From: Pseudomonadota bacterium
GTDB lineage: Bacteria > Pseudomonadota > Gammaproteobacteria > Steroidobacterales > Steroidobacteraceae
DNA length: 64,000 nt
Assembly: GCA_018241425.1 (NCBI GenBank)
Contig: JAFEDU010000001.1
Location: 1,116,001 to 1,180,000 of the forward strand
Direction of reading: 5' to 3'
Position 1 is the stretch's first letter. Every line of letters starts with the position of its first letter. Made by a program: the position numbers and the translations under genes. Shown here in pieces: positions 50,797-59,567 of the stretch. The notes under the pieces are model-generated. The model saw nothing but the letters and a program-made list of their open reading frames with translations. It was not told where the DNA came from and did no database searches.

Positions 50797-51921
50797 TCAC
50801 GTCCGGAATCGGTCGCGCCACCGGTACAAGCCCGGGAGAAGCGCCCCCCTGACCATCTGAACGGAACTCAGCGGGCATTGTTTCTGGCTCAGCAGCCTTT
50901 TGAAGTCGGTTGTCTTGCCTGGACCCGCCAGAAAATCGTAAAGCGTGGCCCGATCGGCAGCCGCGGCTTCCATTGCATAACCGAGGTGTATCAGCCCGAT
51001 CGATAGTTTCCGGCTGAACGTCGGGTCAAATGCCATCTTGATGTTGTATTGCCGCCCGTTCCGCAGGACGTCATAGAGGACCGACACGACCCGTCCGTCA
51101 ACCGACATCCGGGAAAGCCGCAGTTCCCCTTGCCGGGCGAGGCTCCGGGCGAACCGGAGGTGGAAATCCAGGCGTTGGCCGATGAATGCGGGCCTCCCCC
51201 AGCGCATTTCGTGGAGACGATTGAGCTCGGCGAAACCCGCCTCAACCTCCTGTGCCGGGGCGCTGCGCACCACGACTTTTCCTGCTGCTGAAAGCCTCGA
51301 CCTCAGGCTCCAGAGGCTGCGTCGGGTCGATTGATGCAGCGCTCCAAGATAGGCCTGAAATCCCGCGCTCAGGTCCGCTTGATAGGAAACGGACTGGTCC
51401 AATTGCCTCGCGTAGTGACGGGAAACTCCCCCGCTGCCCATATATTCGCGGATCCACGCACTTGCGTGAGGGGTGAAGCCGACTACAAACTCGGTCCAGC
51501 TGTCCTGGAGCAGTAGATCGCTGACGAAGGTCCGGCGAACTCCTTCGACGTGCTCTGGCCGCGCGATGACATCCAGGTATTCGGAGATCAGCGGCTCGGA
51601 ATCCCGCCACGCGAGCCCCATCATCTGCACTGATTCTGCTGGCAGTACGCCACTGCGCAGCAGGCGCCGCCGGTAGACGGGCACGAGGCCGACGAGGCGG
51701 TCGCCCTCGAAGTAGGCGTGGATATCTGCGGTGGCTCGCAGCTGGCCGCCGAATTGGCGCCACCATGCAGTCAGCCAATCCCACGACATGAACAACTGGT
51801 CCGCGCAAGTATCCCTGAGAAGCCCGGACCATGCCTCCTCGCGTGCCAGCCACTCGTCCTCGCCCCAGCGCTGCAGCCGCAGCCCGCGGAATTCGCGACT
51901 TTCCTCCGGGACAGCCGCCAT
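50797..51921 (-). CDS. FemAB/GNAT-like acyltransferase (BioF2-like)
   Basis: A 374-residue protein with the layout of FemAB-type or cellulose-biosynthesis BioF2-like transferases: DQLFMSWDWLTAWWRQFG near 41-58, YFEGDRLVGLVPVYRR near 69-84 in the first half, and a second acyltransferase half with LNRLHEMRWGRPAFIGQ near 238-254 and RNGRQYNIKMAFDPTF. Such enzymes move an amino-acyl or acyl group from tRNA, a carrier or CoA to a sugar or peptide. It overlaps the GNAT gene stop by one base (TGATG), so the pair is coupled. Confidence 0.75.
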   Translation of the reverse strand: MAAVPEESREFRGLRLQRWGEDEWLAREEAWSGLLRDTCADQLFMSWDWLTAWWRQFGGQLRATADIHAYFEGDRLVGLVPVYRRRLLRSGVLPAESVQMMGLAWRDSEPLISEYLDVIARPEHVEGVRRTFVSDLLLQDSWTEFVVGFTPHASAWIREYMGSGGVSRHYARQLDQSVSYQADLSAGFQAYLGALHQSTRRSLWSLRSRLSAAGKVVVRSAPAQEVEAGFAELNRLHEMRWGRPAFIGQRLDFHLRFARSLARQGELRLSRMSVDGRVVSVLYDVLRNGRQYNIKMAFDPTFSRKLSIGLIHLGYAMEAAAADRATLYDFLAGPGKTTDFKRLLSQKQCPLSSVQMVRGALLPGLYRWRDRFRT

Positions 51922-52955
51922 CACGTGTCCTTGTCTCCGAGGGTAACTCGCCAGTCGGCGTGCATTTCCTCGGGTGCCGAGTTGTAGATCGCGAAGTGCG
52001 CGTCTGCCGGTCTGGCAAGAAAGCCCAGGCGTCGCAGAACGAGTCGCGCTGGATGACCGGAGTCCAAGGGTACGCGAACGCTGTCCAGTTCCGGCGCATC
52101 CATGCATCGCAGAACGAAGCGAGCGAAGGCATGGCGGCAGTACGCCTCGCTCTCGGATACGATGTCGTACACGGTGCAGGTCGCCTTGTCGGCTTCCTCC
52201 TCGAAAATAACCAGCGCCTTCGCTTCGGAACCGCGTTTCAGGACTGCGAACCGGAAACGGCCATGTGGGTGCCGCTCGTAACGCCAGACCGCGCTGTCGC
52301 GAAGATCGCGCGTTACCTCTCCTGCGGGCGGACATCTTTCGATCAGCGAGAGCAGCTCGCTGTCCAATCGGTTGGTGACCGTCAGACGCGCATCAGCGCT
52401 GCAGTGCAGACGCAGCCATGCCCTGTTGAGGGAGCGGAATATTCGACCGAGAGGACGAAATGCGACGCGGCCCATGGGCACCCGGCTTGCCCAACGCTTC
52501 AGGTCCAGGACGTAGACCCAGGGAACCAACTCCCCGCGAGACGCCCAACCGACGCGCTCGAGCAGACGCCGAGCCGGCTCCGTGGGGATCACGAAGCCCA
52601 GGATCGGCGGGGCGATGCTACCGATGTCGTCGCTCATGAAGCGGAGAAGCCCCTCCCCGACCCCCTTCGACCGCCAGTTCGCCTCGACCGATATATCTCC
52701 GATCACGGCGACCGGACGCCGCGATCCCTTTATCCAGTACCAGCGAAAGATCGCGGCCGCCACTCCGATCGGCGCTTCCGCACCGACACGCGCCCAGTAG
52801 ATCCGGGCCGCGGGAGCACCTTCCGGAGTCGCATAGCGCCAATTGAGGTACTCCATCGACTCGTCGGTTTCACGATTGGAGTTTCTGAGTCCAAGGACTT
52901 GGCGCTCCCAGCCCTGAAGGCCCGTGACCGCGTAACTGATGTCGCTGTCGGTCAC
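51921..52955 (-). CDS. GNAT-family acetyltransferase
   Basis: A 344-residue protein starting at GTG. The N-terminal GNAT core has PVAVIGDISVEANWRSKGVGEGLLRFM near 81-107, with the R/Q-x2-G-x-G/A-like SKGVGE acetyl-CoA loop. The C-terminal half is longer than a usual GNAT and may be a second, degenerate domain. It is coupled to the FemAB-like gene (TGATG) and overlaps the preceding GT4 gene by four bases. Acceptors may be the glycan or its precursor. Confidence 0.8.
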   Translation of the reverse strand: MTDSDISYAVTGLQGWERQVLGLRNSNRETDESMEYLNWRYATPEGAPAARIYWARVGAEAPIGVAAAIFRWYWIKGSRRPVAVIGDISVEANWRSKGVGEGLLRFMSDDIGSIAPPILGFVIPTEPARRLLERVGWASRGELVPWVYVLDLKRWASRVPMGRVAFRPLGRIFRSLNRAWLRLHCSADARLTVTNRLDSELLSLIERCPPAGEVTRDLRDSAVWRYERHPHGRFRFAVLKRGSEAKALVIFEEEADKATCTVYDIVSESEAYCRHAFARFVLRCMDAPELDSVRVPLDSGHPARLVLRRLGFLARPADAHFAIYNSAPEEMHADWRVTLGDKDT

Positions 52956-54118
52956 GATGGGCGGTTGCTGGCGATGAGAGACTTATACAGCCTGAGGTGC
53001 TCGTCGCACATGCGCGCGAGCGAGAAGGAACGTTCCGCTCGCTGGCGCGACGCAAGGCCCATTTGCAGTCTGAGGGCGGGTTCGGCGTACAGCCGCAACG
53101 CGGCCTCCATCACCGGCTGTGCATTGCCCGGTTCAACGACATAGCCATTCTCCCCGTTCGCAACCGCTTCTGCATTCCCCCCGACGTTGCTTACGATCAG
53201 TGGTAGTCCGCAGGCCATCTGCTCGATCACCGCGTTGGAGAATCCCTCGTTGCTTGTTGGGATCAGGCAGCCAACGTCCATGGCCCAAAGGCACGGCACA
53301 ACCTCGGTCACGTCCCCCGTGAACGTCGTAAGCGGGGCGAGTTGGCTGCCGGCGATCCCGCGTTGATGACTGGCCAGCAGCGGACCGCCTCCCACGAGCA
53401 GCAGCTTCAGGCGCGGCACGCGGTCGGCGAGCAGGGACATCGCCTCGAAGAAGCGGTCGTGGCTTTTCTCTGGTCGGAATCCCGCGACCATCCCGATGAC
53501 GAAGTCGCCGTCTTCGAAGCCAAGGCGCGCGCGAGCTGCAAGCCGCTCGTCACTCGAAGGGACCCGGAACCGATCGGCATCAACCCCGTTGTAGATCGTC
53601 ACGATCTTGTCCTGAGGCAGACCGTCCCGTGCGGAGACCGCCCTACGCACCCCCTCGGATGCCATGATGAAGGCCTGAAAGAGACCGCGCAGGCGACGGT
53701 TCACGAACACGTGGAGCGGGTTGCGCAGCTCCCCCGTGTCACGCTTGCTGGAGATCAGGTGTGGAGCGCCCGCAGCGCGCGCCACCAGCGCGCCGAACGA
53801 GTCTGCTTTCTGGTGATACGTCTGCACAATGTCGAATCGTGAGCGCCTGAGGAATCGCCACAGGCGAATGGCCTGACGCCAGGCGCTGGGAACGTACTCG
53901 CGACCGACCGGAAAGTGCACAACCTCGATGCCTGCGGCCCGGACTTCATCGAGCAGCGGGTTGTTACCCAGGTCAAATCCCGCAATCGTGCAGCGGATCT
54001 CATCTGCGGGGAGTCCCGCGACCAGCTGCGCGAGGTGCTTTTCGGTGCCCCCGGTGCGATGAAAGTAGTCAATGAGGTACAGGATCTGGAGCCTCTCGGA
54101 CCTCATGTCGCGTATCAC
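52952..54118 (-). CDS. Glycosyltransferase family 4
   Basis: A 388-residue GT-B protein. ILYLIDYFHRTGGTEKHLAQLVAGL near 12-36 is the glycine-rich acceptor loop, FVIGMVAGFRPEKSHDRF near 196-213, and PTSNEGFSNAVIEQMACGLPLIVSNVGGNAEAV near 286-318 has the E-x7-E pair. A GTG at 54118 or the ATG at 54106 could start it. It overlaps the GNAT gene by four bases, so three genes leftward are co-translated. Confidence 0.88.
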   Translation of the reverse strand: MIRDMRSERLQILYLIDYFHRTGGTEKHLAQLVAGLPADEIRCTIAGFDLGNNPLLDEVRAAGIEVVHFPVGREYVPSAWRQAIRLWRFLRRSRFDIVQTYHQKADSFGALVARAAGAPHLISSKRDTGELRNPLHVFVNRRLRGLFQAFIMASEGVRRAVSARDGLPQDKIVTIYNGVDADRFRVPSSDERLAARARLGFEDGDFVIGMVAGFRPEKSHDRFFEAMSLLADRVPRLKLLLVGGGPLLASHQRGIAGSQLAPLTTFTGDVTEVVPCLWAMDVGCLIPTSNEGFSNAVIEQMACGLPLIVSNVGGNAEAVANGENGYVVEPGNAQPVMEAALRLYAEPALRLQMGLASRQRAERSFSLARMCDEHLRLYKSLIASNRPS

Positions 54119-54230
54119 ATACCCTGCCTATAGAAGCCTTCAGTATAGCGGGGACCTAGATCGCGAGCCGGGCAGCGGGCTGCGAATATGTAATTTGACG
54201 CGGGACCGCGCACGCTCGCTCGAACCTACC

Positions 54231-54236
54231 TAGAAT
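54231..54236 (+). promoter_or_regulatory. -10 element before the methyltransferase gene
   Basis: TAGAAT followed by GCG lies 35 bases before the ATG at 54272. No good -35 is visible at 16-18 bases. The same TAGAATGCG word precedes the glrK gene at 26113. Confidence 0.35.
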
Positions 54237-54271
54237 GCGGGATCGATTGGTCGCATGCCCTTCTCACACTG

Positions 54272-55039
54272 ATGACCCAGAGTGATCCAAGCCTCTCGGC
54301 GCGCCTGGAGCGCGAGGCCCGATTCCACGACGCGAAGTATGGAGAGGGTGAGAAGACCCCACGCCATTACGCGACAGCTCCAACTCAGTACGTGTATGAG
54401 CGGATGCGGGACATGCTGGGCGATCTGCGGGGTCGCCGCGTGCTCGAATACGGATGTGGCGAAGGCTGGATCACGCGCGACCTCGCACGCATGGGGGCCG
54501 CGGTATCGGCTTTCGACATCTCGCCGCAGGCCCTGGAGAAGACCAGGGACGTTCTGGGACCGGAACTGGCCGGCCGATGCCAATTAGGGGTGATGCCCGC
54601 CGAGACGCTGGTCTATCCCGCAGACTCCTTCGACCTGGCGGTCGGGTTCGCGATTATTCATCACCTCGATCTCCCTCGGGCGCTGGCAGAACTTCATCGG
54701 GTCCTTAAGCCGGGCGGCGTTGCCTACTTTGCCGAGCCGCTGGCTACCAATCCCGCCATCCAGCTGTATCGCCGCTTGACCCCGCAGTTCCGGACAGCCG
54801 ACGAGCGGCCCCTGGTGCTGGCTGAACTGCCACAACTGCTGTCTGCCTTCAGCCGTTTCGAGCACCGGGAGTACTACCTTACGGCACTGGGCGCACTGCT
54901 CCTCGCGTATGTTCCGGGCGGGATGCGGCTGTTTCCCTCCTTCAGCCGCACGCTGCATCGCGTAGACCGCGCATGGCTTGATCGCATGCCTTCGCTGGGG
55001 CGGTGGGCTTGGTACAGCATCATCAGAATCGTGAAGTGA
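54272..55039 (+). CDS. Class I SAM-dependent methyltransferase
   Basis: A 255-residue protein. RVLEYGCGEGWITRDLARMGAAVSAFDIS near 54-82 is motif I and the acidic residue after strand 2, DSFDLAVGFAIIHHL near 118-132 is motif II, and LKPGGVAYFAEPL near 146-158 is post-II. The C-terminal 80 residues are hydrophobic with arginines and may lie on the membrane. It is isolated between divergent and downstream secreted genes and probably methylates a sugar or lipid-linked intermediate. Confidence 0.88.
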   Translation: MTQSDPSLSARLEREARFHDAKYGEGEKTPRHYATAPTQYVYERMRDMLGDLRGRRVLEYGCGEGWITRDLARMGAAVSAFDISPQALEKTRDVLGPELAGRCQLGVMPAETLVYPADSFDLAVGFAIIHHLDLPRALAELHRVLKPGGVAYFAEPLATNPAIQLYRRLTPQFRTADERPLVLAELPQLLSAFSRFEHREYYLTALGALLLAYVPGGMRLFPSFSRTLHRVDRAWLDRMPSLGRWAWYSIIRIVK

Positions 55040-55389
55040 GCCGCCGCTGGTCTGTCCGATACCTGCGAGGCTTGAGTCACGGACAGAGGACCGCTGCGGC
55101 GGGTGGGTACGACCTGCTGCGGCAGGCCCTGTCGGGGCATCGCGACAGAGAGATTCGGCAGTAATTACAAGCGGATCCGTGCATCGCACGGCGTATTTGC
55201 GCCGTTTGACGTCTGCCAACGGCGACGGATGATGCGCCCCCGCGGGGGCAATTGAACTGCACTGAGGGCGGCAAGGTCTGCATCCTCAAGAGGTTACGGA
55301 TCGCGGCGCGTGACGGCACGAAACCTGCATGGAGACAGCGATGCCCATTGGGACCAGCAAGTAGCGTGAGAGCAAGGAGCGAGCGGGGA
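55040..55389. other. 350-base gene-free region with several hairpins
   Basis: No coding frame stands out. Perfect inverted repeats are at 55051-55058/55080-55087 (TCTGTCCG with CGGACAGA), 55113-55117/55122-55126 (CCTGC with GCAGG), 55129-55134/55143-55148 (CTGTCG with CGACAG) and the self-complementary GCCCCCGCGGGGGC at 55236-55249. Such clustering could mean a structured leader, a non-coding RNA or a terminator array. None has a T tract. In GC-rich DNA some are expected by chance. Confidence 0.4.
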
Positions 55390-56535
55390 ATGCAGACACA
55401 GACACGGAAGCGACTGCGGACGTACGCGCCCCATGCCATGGTTCTTCTGGGGCTATTCGCGGGCGCCTTGCCAGCAGTTGGTACACCAGTAATCAGTGGG
55501 GTCACTGGCGCGTTCGATCACAAGGGCACCGTCACCGTCAGCGGCAGTGGCTTCGGTTCCAAGGCCAGCGCTGCACCTGTGGCGTGGGACGACGCAACCG
55601 GCAATGGGATCCTCGGCATCTGGGATGGCGCGTGGCCCAATCAGCTGCCGGGCTACAACACCGGCTACTACAGCCCCATGCGGGGGATAAACCCGCCCCA
55701 CGCTCATGACAGTCGCTACATCGCAGGGGCGCACGCCAGTAACGCCGGTGCCAACGCCGGGTACGACGTCGTCGTCTACAAGAACATCCAGGCGCAGTCC
55801 TACCCGTACTACATCTATGCCAGCTGGTATCAGCGGGCGGATGACGCGTGGATTTTCGGCGAGCAGGCCGATAACTATAAGGCGTTCATTTATTCGAGTT
55901 GCTGCACGCCTTATACGGCTCCCTACTGGTCATTGTCCTACGGCCCCCCGCATCCAACAAATGCCAAGGACCAGGGCCTGCAGTGGATCATCGTCGGAGA
56001 GACCATCAGCTTGCCCGATGCCAGTGGACACAACGCATGGTGGGGCATCGCCACCAATCCCATGGCAGGAAAGTGGTCCAAGGAAGAGCTGGTCATAAAG
56101 GTGACCGACCAGGCTGACGGCTTCGTGCGTCAGTCCGAGAACGGCCACCCTGTCGTCAGCTACGTCGGCCCCACCGACAAGACCTTCTCTGGCCCGCAAA
56201 GGACCGTCGGTATTGGCGGCTACTCGAACATGCAGGGCCACTCGAGTAACTGGCGGTACTTCGACGACGTCTACATGGACACGACGATGTCCCGCATCGT
56301 GCTGGCTGACAAACCCACCCTGTCCGCCTCCACCATCATCGAAAACCAGATCCCGAGCACCTGGAGCGACGGCTCGATTACCGCCACGGTAAACCTGGGT
56401 CAGTTCGTTCAAGGACAGACGGCGTACCTGTTCGTGGTCGATTCATCGGGCACCCCGAGCAGCAGCGGCACGGCGGTAACCGTCGGGGGTACGGCCAACG
56501 CGCCGAATGCCCCAACGTCCGTTTCAGTCCACTAA
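55390..56535 (+). CDS. Secreted protein with IPT/TIG-like N-terminus, function unknown
   Basis: A 381-residue protein with a signal peptide to about residue 31 (HAMVLLGLFAGALPAVG). PVISGVTGAFDHKGTVTVSGSGFGSK near 33-58 resembles an IPT/TIG strand pattern. The following aromatic-rich region (YYIYASWYQRADDAWIFGEQ, NWRYFDDVYMD) resembles a lectin-like jelly roll. The last 50 residues are serine/threonine/glycine-rich and carry no recognised anchor. The ATG at 55390 is chosen because it begins the signal peptide; in-frame TTG upstream at 55252 adds nothing secretory. It stands alone inside the glycan locus and may be a matrix or glycan-binding protein. Confidence 0.7.
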   Translation: MQTQTRKRLRTYAPHAMVLLGLFAGALPAVGTPVISGVTGAFDHKGTVTVSGSGFGSKASAAPVAWDDATGNGILGIWDGAWPNQLPGYNTGYYSPMRGINPPHAHDSRYIAGAHASNAGANAGYDVVVYKNIQAQSYPYYIYASWYQRADDAWIFGEQADNYKAFIYSSCCTPYTAPYWSLSYGPPHPTNAKDQGLQWIIVGETISLPDASGHNAWWGIATNPMAGKWSKEELVIKVTDQADGFVRQSENGHPVVSYVGPTDKTFSGPQRTVGIGGYSNMQGHSSNWRYFDDVYMDTTMSRIVLADKPTLSASTIIENQIPSTWSDGSITATVNLGQFVQGQTAYLFVVDSSGTPSSSGTAVTVGGTANAPNAPTSVSVH

Positions 56536-56633
56536 CCCGGCCAAAACCGCGCGCCAGCTTCGCCGGCGACTCCGGCCCAACTGAGGCCACGCGGATGGCG
56601 TGCGACCGGGCCCGGGAAACGGCACTTGCGGTA

Positions 56634-56662
56634 TTACCGGGGTGCCGCGCACGGCATATGAT
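56634..56662 (+). promoter_or_regulatory. Sigma-70-like promoter for the GT2 gene
   Basis: TTACCG (56634-56639), 17 bases, TATGAT (56657-56662), with the ATG at 56695, a leader of about 26 bases. The -10 matches at five of six positions (TATGAT against TATAAT); the -35 is moderate. Confidence 0.5.
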
Positions 56663-56694
56663 GGCGAACGCGCTGCCCAGGCCCAAGTTCATAA

Positions 56695-57630
56695 ATGCCC
56701 GCTTCGCACCTGAGCTACTCGATTGTCGTCCTGACATTCAATAGAAACGCGCTCTTGCAGCGTCTTCTGCGGGAACTCACCCGGCTGGATCGCCCCTCGG
56801 AAATCATCGTCGTCGACAACGCCTCCAGCGTGCCCGCGTCCGAGGTCACCAGGTCGTTCCCCACTGTGAAGGTGATTCGGGCGCCAGCCAATCTCGGCGC
56901 CGCCGGGCGCAACCTGGGTTTCAACGAAGCCAAGGGAGACGTCGTGCTGTGCCTGGACGACGACGTCTATGGAGTCAGCCCCGATGCATTTGAGCATCTG
57001 GATGAGCTCTTCTCCGACGCAACGACTGCGGCCGTCAATTTCAAAGTCCTGGAAGAAGGCACCGGGCACATCGTGAACTGGGTGCATCACAGGACCATCG
57101 AGGGGTACGCAGACACACAGTTCGACACCTACGAAATCACCGAGGGCGCCGTGGCGATACGCCGCGAACTCCTGTGCCGACTGGGTGGCTATGCGCCCGA
57201 ATTCTTCATCAGCCACGAAGGACCGGATCTGGCATTCCGGATCATGAATACCGGCGCCCGCGTCATCTACAGCCCGGCGGTCTCGGTCACCCATGGCTTT
57301 GCCACCGAGGGCAGAACCTCCTGGCGAAACTACTACTTCGACACGCGCAACACCTTCTGGATGGCGGCCCGGTCCCTCCCCTTCCTGTACGGTATCCACG
57401 TCACCGTCCGCCAGACTCTTGCGATGTTCGTCTATTCGATACGAGACGGCCACTTGAAGTGGTGGTTCCGCGGCGTCGTCCACGGATTAAGTGGGCTCAG
57501 GACCGCGCTCAGTCAGCGCGCGGTGCTGCGGCCCGAGGCGATGGGGCGGGTGCGCGCCATCGACCGCTGCAGGCCGTCGCTGGTCTATATTCTCAAGCGA
57601 CGGCTTCTGGCCCCCGTCATGCGGCTCTGA
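56695..57630 (+). CDS. Glycosyltransferase family 2
   Basis: A 311-residue GT-A enzyme. YSIVVLTFNRNALLQRLLREL near 8-28, IVVDNASS near 38-45, GDVVLCLDDDVYGVS near 81-95 (DXD) and ITEGAVAIRRELLCRLGGYAPEFF near 145-168 are visible, with an HEGPDLAFR segment as in rhamnosyltransferase-like members. Its C-terminal third is hydrophobic and arginine-rich. It converges with the amidotransferase gene. Confidence 0.9.
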   Translation: MPASHLSYSIVVLTFNRNALLQRLLRELTRLDRPSEIIVVDNASSVPASEVTRSFPTVKVIRAPANLGAAGRNLGFNEAKGDVVLCLDDDVYGVSPDAFEHLDELFSDATTAAVNFKVLEEGTGHIVNWVHHRTIEGYADTQFDTYEITEGAVAIRRELLCRLGGYAPEFFISHEGPDLAFRIMNTGARVIYSPAVSVTHGFATEGRTSWRNYYFDTRNTFWMAARSLPFLYGIHVTVRQTLAMFVYSIRDGHLKWWFRGVVHGLSGLRTALSQRAVLRPEAMGRVRAIDRCRPSLVYILKRRLLAPVMRL

Positions 57631-57666
57631 CAACCAACACCCCGGACCCGTGGGTGCCAGCAGCCG

Positions 57667-59565
57667 CTAGTTCGCGCGCACGCCTCCGCGAGCCTCTGAC
57701 CACAGCTGGAACATGAGCAGCGAGAAAAGAATCTTGCTGTGCTTCTGGGCTCCGCTGAGGTGCTCACTTTTCAGCCTCCGCACCTGGTCGAGGGCAAAGA
57801 TACCCTGCCGTTCGATTCGATCATCCGAAAGATTCTGCTCGAGCAGCTGACGAAGCGGGCCACGCAGCCAGCGCCCCATCGGCGCCTCGAATCCCTGCTT
57901 GCGGTGATAGATGACCTCCCGCGGCAACCACTTCTCCGCCACCCTCTTCAGCAGGTACTTCTGAGTCAGTCCCCGGATCTTGTAGCTGAAGTTCATGCGC
58001 ATGACTTCTTGCACGAAGTGGTGATCGAGGAACGGCACTCGCAGCTCCAGTGAGTGCCACATGCTCAGCCGATCGGTGAGAGTGAGGATATCGTCCGGAA
58101 GGTACCACTGCAGGTCCGTCTTCAGCGCGCGATCACCACTGGTGCCGTGAACAAATCCATCAAACGTGGACGTCATCATCAGCGCGCTTGCTTCGCTCTC
58201 GATCCGATCGCGCACGTGGGACTGATACAGGGCACGGCGCTGACGCAGCGGCAGCGCGCTCATCGAATCCTGATACCGCTGCGCCGGAGCAGCAGACGAC
58301 GCCCTCGAGAAGCGCTTCAGGTGATCGATCAAGTCGCTCGAATTCTTCGGCTCCGGCAGTTTTTTCACCAGTGGATCGACGATCCCGTTCCGGATCCAGC
58401 CCGGCACGTTGCCGTAGATGTCCCCGAGACGAACACCGAGGTGCCGACGGTAGCCTCCAAAGAGCTCATCTCCGCCGAGGCCCGTCAGGGCGACCTTGAC
58501 CTGCGCCGCTGCGGCCTGGCTGACGTAGTAGCTCGGCACAACAGAGTCGTCTGCAAATGGTTCGTCGAAGGCCGTGACTATCTCATCCATGATGTCGGCG
58601 ACCCGGGGCTCGACGTTGATCTCGTGGTGCCGCAGGTTGTATCGCTTCACGAGCAGGCGCGCGTACCGACGCTCGTCAATGAATGAGGCGCCCGCGTCCC
58701 CGAATCCGACGGTGAAGGTATCAACCGGGCCGTCAGTGGCCGCGGCCATCATCGCGACCATGACGCCGCTATCGAGGCCGCCGGAAAGGAAAGCGCCGAT
58801 GGGCACATCGCTCACGAGATGGGACTCAACCGCGCGACGCAGTCCCGCATCGACTCTGCCGAGCCACTCGTGCTGCGAAACCTTCTCGCTCTGCTCGTCC
58901 GGTATCTTCCAGTAGTGCTGAAAGGTCAGCCTGCCTGCGGGGTCCACCATCACGGTGGTACCGGGAGGCACCTTGGAGATCGCCCGGTAGATGGTTCTCG
59001 GCGCGGGGATGAACGTATAGGTGAGGAATGAATCGAGCGCCTGCCAATCCAGGTCCGTCGGGATCAGGCCGGTAGCGAGCAGCGACTTCATCTCCGACCC
59101 GAACAACAGGTTGCCATTGACCTGCGCGATGAACAGCGGCTTTATGCCGAGTCGATCCCGGGCGAGGAGCAGGGTGCCCTTACGGGCGTCCCAGATCGCG
59201 AATGCGAACATCCCCTCGAGCTCGTGGACCAGCTCCGCGCCACGCTCTTCGTAGAGGTGGACCAGAACCTCGGTGTCCGAGTGAGTCGTGAAGCGGTGTC
59301 CGGCATTGATCAGGCGCTCACGCAATGCCTTGAAGTTATAGATCTCGCCGTTGAAGACGACCGACACGGTGCGGTCCTCGTTATGGACGGGCTGTGAGCC
59401 TCCTTCCACATCGATGATGGCCAGGCGGCGCATCGCCAGACCCACCGGCCGCGCGTACATGAAGCCCTCGCCGTCCGGGCCGCGCCGAACGATCGCGTCG
59501 TTCATGCGCTTCAGGTCTTCCAGGGACAGATCCGTGGGCGAAAAGAATCCGCAGATACCACACAT
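57667..59565 (-). CDS. asnB: Glutamine-hydrolysing asparagine synthase-type amidotransferase
   Basis: A 632-residue protein with both AsnB domains. The class II glutaminase begins MCGICGFF, so after Met removal Cys2 is the nucleophile, and has RGPDGEGFMY near 32-41. The synthetase half has the PP-loop LSGGLDSGVMVAM near 266-278. In glycan loci such proteins amidate uronic acids or make amide-linked sugars; free asparagine synthesis is also possible. The gene is two bases downstream of the O-antigen polymerase gene and on the same strand, so it is part of the glycan operon. Confidence 0.9.
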   Translation of the reverse strand: MCGICGFFSPTDLSLEDLKRMNDAIVRRGPDGEGFMYARPVGLAMRRLAIIDVEGGSQPVHNEDRTVSVVFNGEIYNFKALRERLINAGHRFTTHSDTEVLVHLYEERGAELVHELEGMFAFAIWDARKGTLLLARDRLGIKPLFIAQVNGNLLFGSEMKSLLATGLIPTDLDWQALDSFLTYTFIPAPRTIYRAISKVPPGTTVMVDPAGRLTFQHYWKIPDEQSEKVSQHEWLGRVDAGLRRAVESHLVSDVPIGAFLSGGLDSGVMVAMMAAATDGPVDTFTVGFGDAGASFIDERRYARLLVKRYNLRHHEINVEPRVADIMDEIVTAFDEPFADDSVVPSYYVSQAAAAQVKVALTGLGGDELFGGYRRHLGVRLGDIYGNVPGWIRNGIVDPLVKKLPEPKNSSDLIDHLKRFSRASSAAPAQRYQDSMSALPLRQRRALYQSHVRDRIESEASALMMTSTFDGFVHGTSGDRALKTDLQWYLPDDILTLTDRLSMWHSLELRVPFLDHHFVQEVMRMNFSYKIRGLTQKYLLKRVAEKWLPREVIYHRKQGFEAPMGRWLRGPLRQLLEQNLSDDRIERQGIFALDQVRRLKSEHLSGAQKHSKILFSLLMFQLWSEARGGVRAN

Positions 59566-59567
59566 GT

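Noticed and set aside
55250..55389. Possible cyclic-di-GMP (GEMM) riboswitch, prompted by GGTTACGGATCG and GGGCGGCAAGG
   Set aside because: The conserved order of motifs of that riboswitch class cannot be matched, and the two words occur without the rest of the consensus.
55252..55389. Upstream TTG start for the IPT-like secreted protein
   Set aside because: The segment from 55252 is not a plausible signal sequence; the ATG at 55390 begins one.
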